Assembly (NCBI GenBank): GCA_950295325.1
Contig: OX485804.1
Span: 11,780,001-11,844,000, forward strand
Source: Polytrichum commune
Lineage: Eukaryota > Streptophyta > Polytrichopsida > Polytrichales > Polytrichaceae
DNA: 64,000 nucleotides
Direction: 5' to 3'
Positions 1 to 11,143 of the stretch are shown one piece after another. The notes under the pieces are model-generated. The model saw only the letters and a list, made by a program, of their open reading frames with translations. It searched no databases and was not told where the DNA came from. Positions within the stretch are counted from its first letter, which is position 1; the number at the start of each line of letters is the position of its first letter. Position numbers and translations under genes: made by a program.

Positions 1-2655
1 CATAAGCTCAGAGAGTGCATCCATGCACTCACCCTCTGCGATTCCAAGCGGTTCGGGGTCATCCTCAAGCTCATCCTCCAGGTGGACGACATTGTCGTTG
101 GCATCCGTGTCAACCATAGCGTCCCTGAGAGCTTCACCATCTCCATCATCACCTGTAGTTGCCTTCTTTGGAGGGACATATGCCCAATATTTGGGGTCAT
201 TGGATTCTACAAGCCACGGTTGCATAAACCATTTCTTCTCTCGCGCCACACTTGAAGGGCCCATGTTAAGAATCTTGATCATGGATTGGGCTTCCCGCAG
301 TCCCTCTTTCAATGCATCAATCAACTTAGAGTCATCGTTGATCAAAGAATAGTCACCCAAATCAGGACCTGACATTCCTTCCTCCAATGGGTGCAACTCT
401 GCCCATATGTTTCTCTGTTTGTTATGCACTCTATCAAATTTCAGTCCATTGTCGCCATATTCGATGGCTGATAATTGATTTAGAGTGTTAGCACAGTTTA
501 CTAGTTCATGAAAATCGTACGCTCTTTCCATTCCTTGCATTCCTCCCACTTTACTAAAGAAGATCTCACATGCATCGCTACCGGTCAGGTGAAGTGGAAC
601 AGGTAGATTATCATGGTGCTCCCTAAAATATTTAATAAGAAAAACCACAAAATGACACGAAATTTGCACATCTAAAAAACATTGATTGCTAACAAAACAC
701 TCTTGAGGTGTCAGACTTTTTGTGTTTCCCCCAACAGCATGGTCTCCGTGCTGAAACCACAATCTCCAAATGCGGAAAAAGAAGCTTACCTTAGACGCAA
801 GGACGATCCGTTGTCGAAGGTCCAGCGACACCGATAAAAATATGTCAACGTAGTCAGCACAAATCTGCAAGTACATCTCAGTACCAAGTGTCCTCTCCTG
901 ATGGGTATCGCGTCCAACTCTAATGTCCTTTAGACATGTCCTTACCTTCAATGCACAAAGACGTTGTGCACTCGCCCAATTCTGCCGGTCACTCCTGTTG
1001 ACATCCTCTTGGCGCAGACCGTGCTGATCAAATGTATATTTGTTGTAAACCTGTCCAACATGGCCCAAACAACAAATATCCAATCCTAATTGCAAAGTCT
1101 TGACTACACTATCTAAGGGATTAATCAACTTCTTCCCGTTATGTATGAAATCTTGATCATGTAAACCTTGGACTCTATTTCCTACTCCTAACACAGCGGA
1201 CAAGACAAAACCCTCCCAAGGGACCTCAAATCTGTGTCCAGACTTACCAGTGTAATCTTCTAGCATTAGTTGTCGTCTGCATGAGTCGCCATCAGAAGCA
1301 TGGCCAACAACCGGGCCGACAGATTCCTCACAATGCAACTTCCACAAGCTGTCGATTCGTCCCCAATGACTGCGGACCCAACAACTATCGAAACAATTGC
1401 AAGTGCAAGACACAGCTAGGACCAACCGCGGCAATTTTGCATGCAAAGGGTTCACCATTATTACCCTTGCAAAGCTGCCAATCTTATCGCCACGGAAAGC
1501 ATCAAGGATGTTCTCATAACCTGTATTACCCTCACCTACATAGGGTTTGAAGTCTACAACACATTTGTGGTTGATTTTTGACCCACAAAAACCTGCCAAC
1601 ACGTCAAATTGGGGTTCCCATGTTATCCTGGCCTTGACTTTTGTCTTGTCTTCGGCAAGGATAACAAGCACTGGACCTGTCACCCCGTGTGCATTCTTGG
1701 CCTCACGGTAGATTCTTGCTACAGACTGGAAAATCAACGGGTGTTCTCCTGCTACAAAGCGAACACCCTTGATGTTCTCACGTTTCACTGTACTGTAAGA
1801 AGGAGCTGCGAAATTCAAAGAAAACAAGTCACACATTCGTCGTCCCCCATAAACCTTCATTGCCTGGCAAAATGATTTCGAATTATTGGAAAACCGGTGG
1901 CCCTGTTTTTGGCGGTTTAGATTGTTGGCGACATCGCGGAGGAAGTCCCACAGGGCTGGTTTCCCTCCGAAGGCGTTTGTTCTGTGAGCAGCCAAGATAT
2001 TATTACATACAGACAATACATCCTTCCTATTAAAATTTTCTTGAGCACTAAGACGCAATCCATGCTTTGCCATTTTGAGTTGTACTACCCTAGCCTTCAT
2101 GGACCACCGCATAGCTCTCTCTTCACGAAATTTTCTACCTAAAATACGGTTGTGCAATGCAAGTTCATGAACAGACAAGCAATCGATTCGACGGCCAGGT
2201 ACTAGAGTCCTGGTACCCCGTTTATCTATGGACCTGTCCTCCCTAAAAACCCTCTTCCTGAAGTCATCCTCCTTTGGAAACCTTCTACATTCAGCACAAG
2301 TGTAATTCTCAAAGGGCTCACCAGATAAGGAGACACGCGCGCATCTCACATGTCTAAAGCAACCAACAATGACAACAATTCCATTACGATCCCTAAGCTC
2401 AGTTCGTGTGGAAGGTTCAGGAGCCCAATTATTACCGTGCTTAGGATCAGCAAGCAACCCATGGACATTGTAGACCAGATTAGAGTACATGGCAGTTCTA
2501 CCCCAATAACCCCAACATAACAACGAGAATACTTCGTTTTGCTTACCTGATGAAGCCTGTGACTCATTCGTCCTGTCCGTAATCCTGAACCAATTGTGCA
2601 GGCTCTGCTGTGTGCCTTGAAGACCCCTGGAAGCAGGAGGCGGCCTCCCTCGACG
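1..2655 (-). CDS. DDE transposase-like protein, partial (runs off left edge)
   Basis: One reading frame stays open for about 885 codons on the reverse strand and continues past the window edge, so the C-terminus is missing. It has the spacing of a DDE/RNase H-fold transposase: an acidic AEDKTKV strand (Asp at 1648-1650), then GHASDGDSCRR (Asp-Gly-Asp at 1285-1293), then LTGSDACEIFF with a Glu at 565-567, about 119 and 241 residues apart. Upstream lies a possible zinc site (Cys, His, Cys, then CAEC between 2361 and 2287). Near the N-terminus QQSLHNWF resembles a PCNA-binding PIP box. The start is unclear: the first in-frame ATG is at 2490, but protein-like sequence begins near 2620, and CAG|GTAAGC at about 2547 could be a splice donor. 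I cannot place it in a named superfamily; it could be an active transposon gene or a domesticated one. Confidence 0.6.
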
Positions 2656-2728
2656 TCATGTGGACAACGCGGAAGATGTCGACTTGGCTGCAGCCTCTTC
2701 CAGGGGAAACTCAAGTATGTGAGCATAG

Positions 2729-2730
2729 CT

Positions 2731-2764
<34 letters not shown>

Positions 2765-2783
2765 TTGGAGAGCGGAGATTTTC
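2729..2783. repeat. GAGAGCG microsatellite
   Basis: Five imperfect copies of a 7-bp purine-rich unit (GAGAGCG) directly after GTGAGCATAG. The same GTGAGCATAG plus GAGAGCG block occurs inverted at about 51285-51315, so it belongs to a larger shared repeat, probably from one transposon family. Confidence 0.7.
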
Positions 2784-3356
2784 AAATTTGTTGGAATATT
2801 TTAGGGGAAGTCGTGCCTATTTCCGTGGAATTTAGTGATAGTTTGTCTTCAATTTGTCGAAAAAGCCACCCCATTCCCGTGTAAATAATAACCGAACCTT
2901 GGTCGGTGAACCAACCGAACCTATAGGCGTGGAAGATAGTGTTTGTTATCAAACATCTTATAGTCTAGGTTTCGAATACGTTTATATTAAATTAGGGCTT
3001 ACGTCATCAATTGAACATATGAGTTAAGCCTTACACAAACATTCAAGCGGTATGGAATGTGGCCAAGAGTTAAAGTTCAACACAAACATTCAAGCGGTAT
3101 GGAATGTGGCCAAGAGTTAAAGTTCAACACAAACATTCAAAGTCACTCACAACCTTAGCATCTCTCAAATACAACTAAAGTAGACAACCTTCAAAGTATA
3201 CTCAACCCGTCCACCCAACCTATCTAGAGAATTGAAATCAAACACCAACCAACTTCAATAAGGGATTGAATGAGGTTTGCAATAGCCACATAAAAATTGA
3301 AGAAATAAACTTATAAAGTAAAATCAATACAAACAAAATGGAGGTCCGAGGCGTAG
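2784..3356. other. Intergenic stretch, no gene seen
   Basis: AT-rich sequence with no supported reading frame. Its first 70 bases (TGGAATATT ... CCTATTTCCGTGG) resemble the reverse complement of 51110-51290, downstream of the zinc-finger gene. It also holds the 47-bp tandem repeat at 3033-3144 and the 3' flank of the gene ending at 3357. Confidence 0.5.
3033..3144. repeat. 47-bp tandem repeat, about 2.4 copies
   Basis: The unit starting ACACAAACATTCAAGCGG is repeated exactly at 3033 and 3080, with a partial third copy from 3127. The two full copies are identical, so the duplication is recent. Confidence 0.9.
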
Positions 3357-3586
3357 TCAAGAACTAGGACTACCATGTCTATCACTATCCTCACCCTCCT
3401 CGGCCTCTATGTCTAGAAAATCCTCTATTAGTTTGTTGAAAGGCCGGATGCGACTAGGAGGTGGAGACGGAGCTTCCGCTAAAAGATTGGCAAAACTAGC
3501 AGCATAGGTTGGGAGCTCGAACGTCTTGGAAAGACTCGAACTCATACATGCGTTCTCCCTTGGCGCTCTACCAAACGGAAAGGAGT
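3357..3586 (-). CDS. Copy 1 exon 9: acidic C-terminal tail
   Basis: Encodes FELPTYAASFANLLAE then FLDIEAEEGEDSD to a TGA at 3357-3359. The paralogue's last exon has LPSYANDVANELAE and YVDLEVVESEDEGSSD, so the tail is homologous. The join to exon 8 is doubtful: the only frame-preserving splice I see removes about 26 bp, too short for a normal intron. The tail may have been brought next to exon 8 by loss of the exons that encode the methyltransferase fold in the paralogue. Confidence 0.5.
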
Positions 3587-6500
3587 CTGATGAATGCCAA
3601 AAGAAAACATACAAACCTTGACAATGAACTCTTGTATGCGCGTATATGCCGGGAGGGGACCTCCTGCAAGGTCGGAATCGAGCATGAGTTGTACCATGTC
3701 CACATTTTCGATGAGGGCAAGCGTGGTAGGGGAATCCGAAGAGGTGGCACTCGTATCCAAGAGGGCGGCCTTCCTCTTGCGAGGCAAGGAGAGTAGAGAA
3801 GTGCCACTGTGTGAAGGAGTAGCAATAGTTTGTGGACGAGATGCGGATGGAGTGATAGAGGGGGCAGGTGATGGAGCAACTGATGGAGCAACGGAGGGAG
3901 TACTAGGTGGACTCTGTAAAAGGGTGGGTGGTTGAACAAGGGTCTTTGAGGCAGACCGAGTTGATTGAGTGCCGGTATTCCTAGCTCTTCCCTTTCCCTT
4001 TGGTGCCTTGGGCGGTGGAGGAGGAAGCTCAACAATGTCGGGCTCCTCAAAGGGGACAAAGGTCACCTCGGGAGCACTACTCACAAGGGTGGAAAAAAAA
4101 GGCTTCTCTACCTCAGGCACAAATCCTCCAGAACAATCCAAGTACCATCCCCCAGCCTGCAAGTGAGACTCCGAAAACTTGGAAACTTGCACGGGCGTAT
4201 ACACACAAAGATCGGAGTTGACATCGACCCAATCTACAAGGAAGGTTGGCAAGCACGAAGAAGGCAAAGCATTCTTCACAACGAGCTCACGGTGGATGAA
4301 CCTGTAAAATGAAGAACATCATAAACAAAAAAGGTGGCGGGATTGAAATGAAACAAAAACTATATGAAATAAAAGAAAACTCAAAATATTACCGGTAAGC
4401 GACGCGTTTGATTGCTATGGGGCCTTCCTCAAAATCCATGAGATCAAGGCCTTTGATAAATTTCAAATCTCCCTTGTCGTCAAAATAAACCAGAAATGCC
4501 TTGTCCCAAAGATTCAGCCTCCAATGCTCAACATAATTGGCCGGTTGATAAATATCCTCCGCGGAACTCCAATCGATTTCAACGGAACACTCATTTTCAA
4601 ATGAAGCTATCTCACCCTCAACCCCCTTCTCCAACTATGACAACAAAGAAAATAGTAAGGGGATTGTACTTGATAACATACTCCACTCTAACTTGAACCA
4701 TATATGAAAAACAAAATTCAATTTTGACAACATAGACCTCTAACATGGCCCCTTAAGACATTAGAAATCTGAACTTAGCTTATTAACTAGAACTCTGAAA
4801 CCTTAACCTGGCCACTTATTAGGCTGAAAATTTGAATTTAGCTTATCAACTACAAATCTGAAACCTCAAACATGGCCACATATTAGACTCATAATCTAAA
4901 CCTAGCTTATCAACTACAAATCTGAAACCGCAAACATGGCCACTTATTTCCCTCATAATCTGAACCTAGCTTATCAAGTACAAATCTGAAACCTCTAACT
5001 TGGCCACTTATTAGCCTCATAATCTGAACCTTGCTTATCAACTACAAATCTGAAACCTCTAACATGGCCACTTCTTTCCCTCATAATCTGAACCTAGCTT
5101 ATCAACTAAAAATTTGAAACCTCTAACTTGGCCACTTATTAGGCTCATAATCTGGACCTAGCTTATTAACTACAAATCTGAAACCTCAAACATGGCCACT
5201 TATTTCCCTCATAATCTGAACCTAGCTTATCAAGTACAAATATGAAACCTCTAACTTGGCCACTTATTAGGCTCATAATCTGAACCTTGCTTATCAACTA
5301 CAAATCTGAAACCTCTAACATGGCCACTTCTTTCCCTCATAATCTGAACCTAGCTTATCAACCAAAAATCTGAAACCTCAAACTTGGCCACTTATTAGGC
5401 TCATAATCTAAACCTAGCTCATTAACTACAAATCTGACACCTTAACATGGCCCACTAAAACCCCTCTTACCCCACCCTCTCGGAAACGAGAGGCCCCCCC
5501 CCCTGTCCAAATATTTCTTTGACCTCAAAATTAGACTGAAAATCTGGAATTAGCTTACATACTAGAAATCTGAACCCTCTAACATGGCCACTTATTAGGC
5601 TCATAATCAAAACATTGATTATCAAATACAAAGCTGAAACCTTAAACATGGCCCGCTAAAACCCCACTTACCTAATCCTCTCGGAATCGAGAGGGTCCCC
5701 CCCCCCGTCCAAATATTTAGTGGACCTCAAAACTAGACTAAAAATCTGGAATTAGATTACATACTAGAAATCTGAACCCTCTAATATGGCCACATATTAG
5801 GCTCAAAAATTGAACCTAGCTTATCAAGTACAAATCTGAAACCTCTAACTTGGCCACTTATTAGGCTCATAATCTGAACCTAGCTTATTAACGAGTAATC
5901 TGAAACCACTAACATGGCCACTTATTAGGCTCATAATCTGAACCTTCCTTATGAACTACAAATCTGAGACCTTACACATGGCCCACAAAAACCCCAATAT
6001 CCCCACCCTCTCGGAATCGAGAGGGTCCCCCCCCCTTGGCCAAGTATTTAGTGGACCTCAAAACTAGACTGAAAATCTGGAATTAGATTACATACTAGAA
6101 ATCTGAACCCTCTAATATGGCCACATATTAGGCTCAAAATCTGAACATAGCTTATCAAGTACAAATCTGAAACCTCTAACTTGGCCACTTATTAGGCTCA
6201 TAATCAGAACCTTGCTTATCAACTACAAATCTGAAACCTCAAACTGGCCACTTATGAGACTCATAATCTGAACCTTGCTTATCAACTAGAAGTCTGAAAC
6301 CTCAAACATGGCCACTTATACGACTCATAATCAGAACTTAGCTTATATTCTAGAAAACTGAAACCTTAAGCAGGCCAGTTATTCGGCTGAGAATCTGAAC
6401 TTAGCTTATTAACTAGAAATTTGAGACATCAACCTGGCCACTTATTCGACTCATGATCTGAATTTAGATTATCTAATTCAAATCCGAAACCTCAACATGG

Positions 6501-9500
6501 CCCACTAATACCCCACTATCCCCTTGAAATCCGAAACCTTGGCATGACCCACTCGAATCCCACATGTAGAATGGAAAGGAAGAAACGGAGTCAAAATACT
6601 GAGGATGCACCTGAGCCCAGAAAGAAGCTTTGTTGAGCCAGTTGTCGAGGACTTTCTCCCTAAGAGGGAGATCGGAGGGAAATCTATTCTTATCCTTGAC
6701 CTCGGGAGGAGAGTTCCACCAACGTAGCCACTTGGCCTTGAAGTGGGAATCTACATGTGTGGTGGCCACCTTTTGAAGTTTCTCAATTGTCATATCAGTG
6801 ACCAGGAAAGCGGAGAAATGACGGTCAATCTGCCACATAGAAGAAAGATAAGTAAAATAAAGATAAAACAAGCACGGCAAAATTCATAGGAGGATGAAAA
6901 ACCAAACCAAAAAACAAAGATAGGAGAGACACCTCGTTGAAGAAATCATCACCGTTGTCCTTGTGGGCAACGGAAATGAACTTCTCAAAGTTCCGAGAAC
7001 GAATGGTTTTGATCAACCTATCTTGGGCTTTTGTCATAGCATTCCAAATATCGGTAGCAGTTCTCTGAGCCTCCGGAGTAGCCTCACGATATAACCTTGC
7101 CGCGGTATCAACCGCATTGGATATCTCCCTCTGAAAAAAAACAAAAATAAGGATAAGAAGCGCACATAGACGTGGGAGAAGGATGGGAGTGGAAAATGTA
7201 CACAAAATTTACCTTGTATAAGAACTTGACGAAGACATCTAATGTCAGGGGATACCAAGTAGGACTCTTCTCCATCTTGGACTCACACATCTTGTAGTCC
7301 GAAACGGAAAGGAGGTCTTTGAACTCCTCTAGCCTCATCTTTCCAAACGTGCGAATGCGAAGTAACTTGGCGGGGAGGTTGTCCTTAACATGGTCATGCT
7401 CCGTGGACCTAGACAAATAAAATGTTAGAAGAAAAAATGCGAACAAACAAAAGAGACGATCAACAACATTAAATGTTGAACTCGCCAGTTGATGTCATTC
7501 ATAGCATTAAGAAAGAGAGCGGTGCAATTTCTTGCATCCACCACAATACAATCAGCCCATATATGCCAATTTTTGTCCAACGGGTGATGATTGTTGATAT
7601 GCCTCCACCAAGCTGTCAATCGATGGTTCCCTTCCCACACGAAGAACATTTTGCCAACAAAGTAAGCAAGGTCGGAGTCTTTTTGGAGTATGGCATCAAA
7701 CTCTGCATTGGCCTCCTGCCATAATGGACTCCAGGAGGACTTGATGTCATCGGAGACATCAAGAGGCTCATCGAGGTTGTTGTATGCTAAGACGTACATA
7801 GCTCGGTCACCATCACGATACCCCATCACAAACTCATTCTCCAAACGAGAAACATCAACGTCGTTGATTGGCCGAACAAGAGGAAGAGTCCGCAACCGAC
7901 ACAATGGAATTGAGAAACGAGACTTCCCTAGAGGCTTGAATCGAACCCGTTGAATCACGGTGTTGGAGTCTTGTTTTTGCGATCTACGAATCGTTAACTC
8001 TGCTTCAGCTGGATTCGACTCAGCAAGAGGTCTTATGCAGTCGGGTATAGCCGGAACATCAATCTACAACATAAGAGAAAGAAAGCATAAGAAAAAAACT
8101 CTAAACCCAGAATGTCAATGAAGCATTGATACAATACAAGAACACTTGTATCAGATGAACGAATCAAACACCTCTTCTTGTGAGATGTCATCCAAAGCCG
8201 CATGGCTAGCCTCAGGAGGCGACAATATAACAACCCCATCCGCCATGTATTGCACCCGTGCTACAGTAAGACCCAAAGACTCCGATGCCTGCATGCACAG
8301 AATACACCTTAAGACACTAGAAAACACAACAAAGCATAGTCTTTGCAAAATTAGAAACCTCCAACCTGCCCCAGTAATCCTAGATGACCCACCCTGTCGA
8401 TTCCAAGAAAAATCCCCTTATTCACTATATCTCCAAATCAGAATCCACTATTGACAACAAAGAACTCCACCTGGGCCCCTCACACCCACCCTTTGGTTTC
8501 CGAGAGGGTCTAAAACTTGGACTCATAATCTGATCTTAACGTATATAGTAGAAATATGAACCCTCTAACATGGCCACACATTAGGCTCAAAATATGAACC
8601 AAGCTCATTAATTACAAAGCTGAAACCTTACACATGGCCCACTAAGAGCCCACTATACCCACCCTCTCGGAATCGAGAGGGTCCCCCCCCCTGTCCAAAT
8701 ATTTAGTGCACCTCAAAACTAGACTGAGAATCTGGAATTAGCTTACACACTAGAAATTTGAACCCTCTAACATGGCCACATATTAGGCTCAAAATCTGAA
8801 CCTAGCTCGTTAACTACAAATCTGAAACCACTAATATGGCCACTTATTAGGCTCATAATCAAAACCTTGCTTATCAAATACAAAGTTGAAACCTTACACA
8901 TGGCCCACTAAGACCCCACTATCCCCACCCTCTCGGAATCGAGAGGCCCTTCCCCCTTGTGCAACTATTTCTTTGACGTCAAAATTAGACTCAAAATCTG
9001 GAATTAGCTTACACACTAGATATCTGAACTCTCTTACATGGCCACATATTAGGCTCAAAATCTGAACCTTATATCCCTCCTAATCTGAACCTCCGTTATC
9101 AAGACCAAATCTGAAACCTCTAACTTGGCGAATAATTAGGCTCATAATCTGAACCTTTCTTATCAACTACAAATCTGATACCGCAAGCATGGCCACTTCT
9201 TTTCCTCATAATCTGAACCTAGCTTATCAAGTACAAAATTTGAAACCTCTAACTTGGCCAATTATTATGCTCATAATCTGAACCTTGCTTATCAACTACA
9301 ACTCTGGAACCTCTAACATGGCCACTAATTAGACTCAAAATCTGGAATTAGCTTAGACACTAGAAATCTGAACCCTCTTACATGGCCACATTTTAGGCTC
9401 AAAATCTGAACCTAGCTCATTAACTACAAATCCGATACCTTAACACGGCCCACTAAAACCCCTCTTGCACCACCCTCTCGGAATCGAGAGGCCCTTCCCC

Positions 9501-11143
9501 CTTGTCCAACTATTTCTCTGACCTCAAAATTAGACTGGAAATCTGGAATTAGCTTACATACTAGATTTCTGAACCCTCTAACGTGGCCACATTTTAGGCT
9601 CATAATCTGAACCTAGCTCATTAACTACAAATCCGATACCTTAACACGGCCCACTAAAACCCCTCTTGCACCACCCTCTCGGAATCGAGATGCCCTTCCC
9701 CCTTGTCCAACTATTTCTTTGACCTCAAAATTAGACTCAAAATCTGGAATTAACTTACACACTAGAAATTGGAACCCTCTTACATGGCCACATATTAGGC
9801 TCAAAATCTGAACCTAGCTTATCAAGTACAAATCTGAAACCTCTTACTTGGCGAATTATTAGGCTCATAATCTGAACCTTTCTTATCAACTACAAATCTG
9901 ATACCGCAAACATGGCCACTTCTTTTCCTCATAATCTGAACCTAGCTTATCAAGTACAAATCTGAAACCTCTATCTTGGCCAATTATTATGCTCATAATC
10001 TGAACCTTGCTTATCAACTACAACTCTGAAACCTCTAACATGGCCACTAATTAGGCTCATAATCTGAACCTTGCTTATCAACTACAAATCTGAAACCTCT
10101 AACTTGGCCACTTATTAGGCTCATAATCTCAACCTTGCTTATCAACTACAAATCTGATACCGCAAGCATGGCCACTTATTAGGGTCATAATCTGAACCTT
10201 GCTTATCAACTACAAATCTAAAAGCTCAAACATGGCCACTTATTTAAACAGAATGCATGTTTTAACATCAAACCTGTCTATGCCGAACTTCTCCGAGGTA
10301 TGGGATTGTGGATGCTCCTTCCGCATTCGACACTACACCGCAAGGTTGTCGGCAAGGGTTTCCTCCTCCCTTCTCTCTCCGAACGACAAACTAGGTTAGC
10401 CGCAATGGTTCCTTGGTGTCGGCTACGGTGGACTACCTCCATCTATTTTCGAACTCTTCTATTTCCTAGGTACCTTCCCCCCAAATATAATGGGCCGAAA
10501 GCCTTCTTGCTATGGGCCATGTTTGGGAGGTGGCGGCCCCGCACAACTTCGTGCTTAGCCAATACCCTATTCGTGGTGCATAATTGTTGACCCTCTCGTT
10601 TCCGAGAGGGTTCGGTTGTATATCCCCATCTCACCAACTTTAACAAAAAGAGAGCTTTCAACATTCAACATGTTGGTCATGAAGAATCACATTACATAAC
10701 TAAATATTAAATGCCATCTTGTAAATTACCTAAATGTATATCTGAGGCTAGTGCATAATACGCTAAACCAAACTTACTGTGCCCATTGAGTCCTCCTTTG
10801 TCTCCTCCTCATATTCGCTTGAATCGGAATCGCTTCGATGCTCGCTCTCTCCCATCGATTGTTCTTGTGATCCACCCTTCTCCCGTTCTTCCTCTATCCG
10901 TTCCAGTTCCTCGTTCCTGCTAGACGTCCCTGTCTCTGCCTCTCCGCCCGTCTTCCTCAAATCTGTTGGTTGCTCACTTCCTTGTGTACAGGATTGCTCC
11001 TTCTTCCTCAGTTCTCTCCGTCTCCTCTGTTTTGAATTGCTAAAACTTGTGCCTCCCTTTCTTTTCTTTCTCTTTCTTCCAGGATCGGCAGTGGAGACTT
11101 GACTATTTCCTGGTTCCTTCATGTGTGCGTCCCGGTTTCCCAA
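3357..11143 (-). CDS. ParB-like / GGWYLDC-module gene, copy 1 (nine exons)
   Basis: I do not recognise a named gene. A spliced model reads: exon 1 11143-10778, 2 8288-8172, 3 8063-7486, 4 7408-7213, 5 7130-6933, 6 6829-6611, 7 4634-4393, 8 4301-3617, 9 about 3586-3357, giving roughly 940 residues. Every junction from exon 1 to 8 keeps frame and uses GT-AG, except a GC-AG intron after exon 3. Parts in order: a basic/acidic low-complexity head with nuclear-localisation-like RKRKKRK; a ParB/sulfiredoxin-like segment with FFVWEGNHRLTAWW; helical unknown exons 4-6; an NLWDKAF module; a SHLQAGGWYLDC module with a Pro/Ser-rich linker; an acidic tail. Exons 7, 8 and 9 match the gene at 58934-61841 in sequence and, for 7 and 8, in intron phase. 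The methyltransferase-like segment found there is absent here. ParB assignment is inference from a short motif. Confidence 0.65.
3617..4301 (-). CDS. Copy 1 exon 8: GGWYLDC module and Pro/Ser-rich linker
   Basis: Starts phase 2 after TTTTACAG and ends phase 0. Early part FIHRELVVKNALP, WVDVNSD and SHLQAGGWYLDC is closely matched by FFKYELLAKGAIT, WLDRSNS and SHLTGGGWYLDC in the paralogue. It is followed by a proline/serine-rich, low-complexity linker with a basic patch (KGKGRAR), then LPAYTRIQEFIVK at the end, matching the paralogue's SPLYDELKSFISK. The paralogue has a charged coiled coil instead of the Pro/Ser linker. Confidence 0.7.
4393..4634 (-). CDS. Copy 1 exon 7: LWDKAF module
   Basis: 80 codons plus two bases, from TTGTCATAG|TTGGAG to a phase-2 donor. 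Contains YVEHWRLNLWDKAFLVYF and IAIKRVAYR. The paralogous exon at 61606-61841 reads YIEDCRMKLWDNAFPTFF and LIVRRVLFR, with the same start phase (0) and end phase (2). Conservation of both sequence and phase is strong support for a real exon. Domain unknown. Confidence 0.7.
4640..6600. repeat. Intron 6 tandem-repeat array with hairpins (copy 1)
   Basis: Nearly the whole intron consists of imperfect units of about 60-70 bp, with core phrases such as CTCATAATCTGAACCTAGCTTA and TGGCCACTTATTAGG. Every few units a hairpin CCTCTCG-GAAT-CGAGAGG appears: 5476-5493, 5677-5694 and 6005-6026, each followed by a run of 9-13 C. On the transcribed strand this reads as a G-run followed by a 7-9 bp stem with an ATTC-type loop. 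The same repeat fills intron 1 but not the flanking DNA. Confidence 0.85.
6611..7408 (-). CDS. Copy 1 exons 4-6: helical region of unknown function
   Basis: Exon 4 is 7408-7213, exon 5 7130-6933 and exon 6 6829-6611, separated by introns of 82 and 103 bp with clear TTTTTCAG-type acceptors and GT donors; all joins keep frame. They encode amphipathic helical sequence such as EEFKDLLSVSDYKM, DIWNAMTKAQDRL and KAKWLRWWNSPPEVKD. No known domain is recognised. The last donor (CAG|GTGCATCC) opens the repeat-filled intron 6. Confidence 0.55.
7486..8063 (-). CDS. Copy 1 exon 3: ParB/sulfiredoxin-like domain
   Basis: About 193 codons. Order: KPLGKSRFSIPLCRL and RPINDVDVSRLENEF (like the PL..I.P..NP.R..... 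start of ParB N-terminal domains), then a middle helix rich in Asp/Trp, then MFFVWEGNHRLTAWW, matching the V.dGNHR..A signature of ParB and related DndB/Srx folds. That fold binds nucleotides or DNA in known members; here function is inference. The donor is CTG|GCGAGT, a GC-AG intron, supported because only this splice keeps frame (INW|STEH). Confidence 0.55.
8172..8288 (-). CDS. Copy 1 exon 2
   Basis: 39 codons between GTGCATGCAG acceptor and GAG|GTGTTTG donor, both phase 0. Encodes LGLTVARVQYMADGVVILSP and ends DDISQEE. Function not recognised; it lies just before the ParB-like exon. Confidence 0.55.
8480..10250. repeat. Intron 1 tandem-repeat array with hairpins (copy 1)
   Basis: Same unit family as intron 6 of this gene. 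Hairpins CCTCTCG-GAAT-CGAGAGG at 8661-8682, 8929-8946, 9474-9491 and (one mismatch) 9675-9692, plus a decayed one at 8488-8509. Longer blocks of about 200 bp (9430-9560 and 9590-9740) are also duplicated, showing amplification at two scales. Confidence 0.85.
10251..10777. other. Rest of intron 1, no gene seen
   Basis: Unique sequence between the repeat array and exon 1. It holds one isolated hairpin of the same design at 10590-10611 (ACCCTCTCG stem, TTTC loop, 9-bp stem). I see no supported coding sequence. Confidence 0.45.
10778..11143 (-). CDS. Copy 1 exon 1: charged N-terminal head
   Basis: 122 codons from ATG at 11143 to a GTAAGTTTGG donor at 10777 (phase 0). Very polar: basic runs RKRKKRK and KQRRRRELRKK, then a long Glu/Ser acidic stretch (SDSDSSEYEEE). 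This suggests a disordered, nuclear-localised N-terminus. No domain is recognised. Chosen as exon 1 because the frame, phase and donor join cleanly to exon 2; a different first exon remains possible. Confidence 0.5.

Noticed and set aside
1281-1875. Forward-strand open frames at 1281-1550 and 1609-1875
   Set aside because: They are antisense to the 885-codon DDE frame, which has clear catalytic motifs.
3542-4059. Overlapping open frames on both strands in the Pro/Ser-rich region of exon 8
   Set aside because: Shadows of a low-complexity coding region; only the frame joining exon 7 and matching the paralogue is supported.
4640-10250. Regular direct repeats with hairpins, CRISPR-like at first sight
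   Set aside because: Units are contiguous and degenerate with no unique spacers, lie in introns of a eukaryotic gene, and have no cas-type neighbours.
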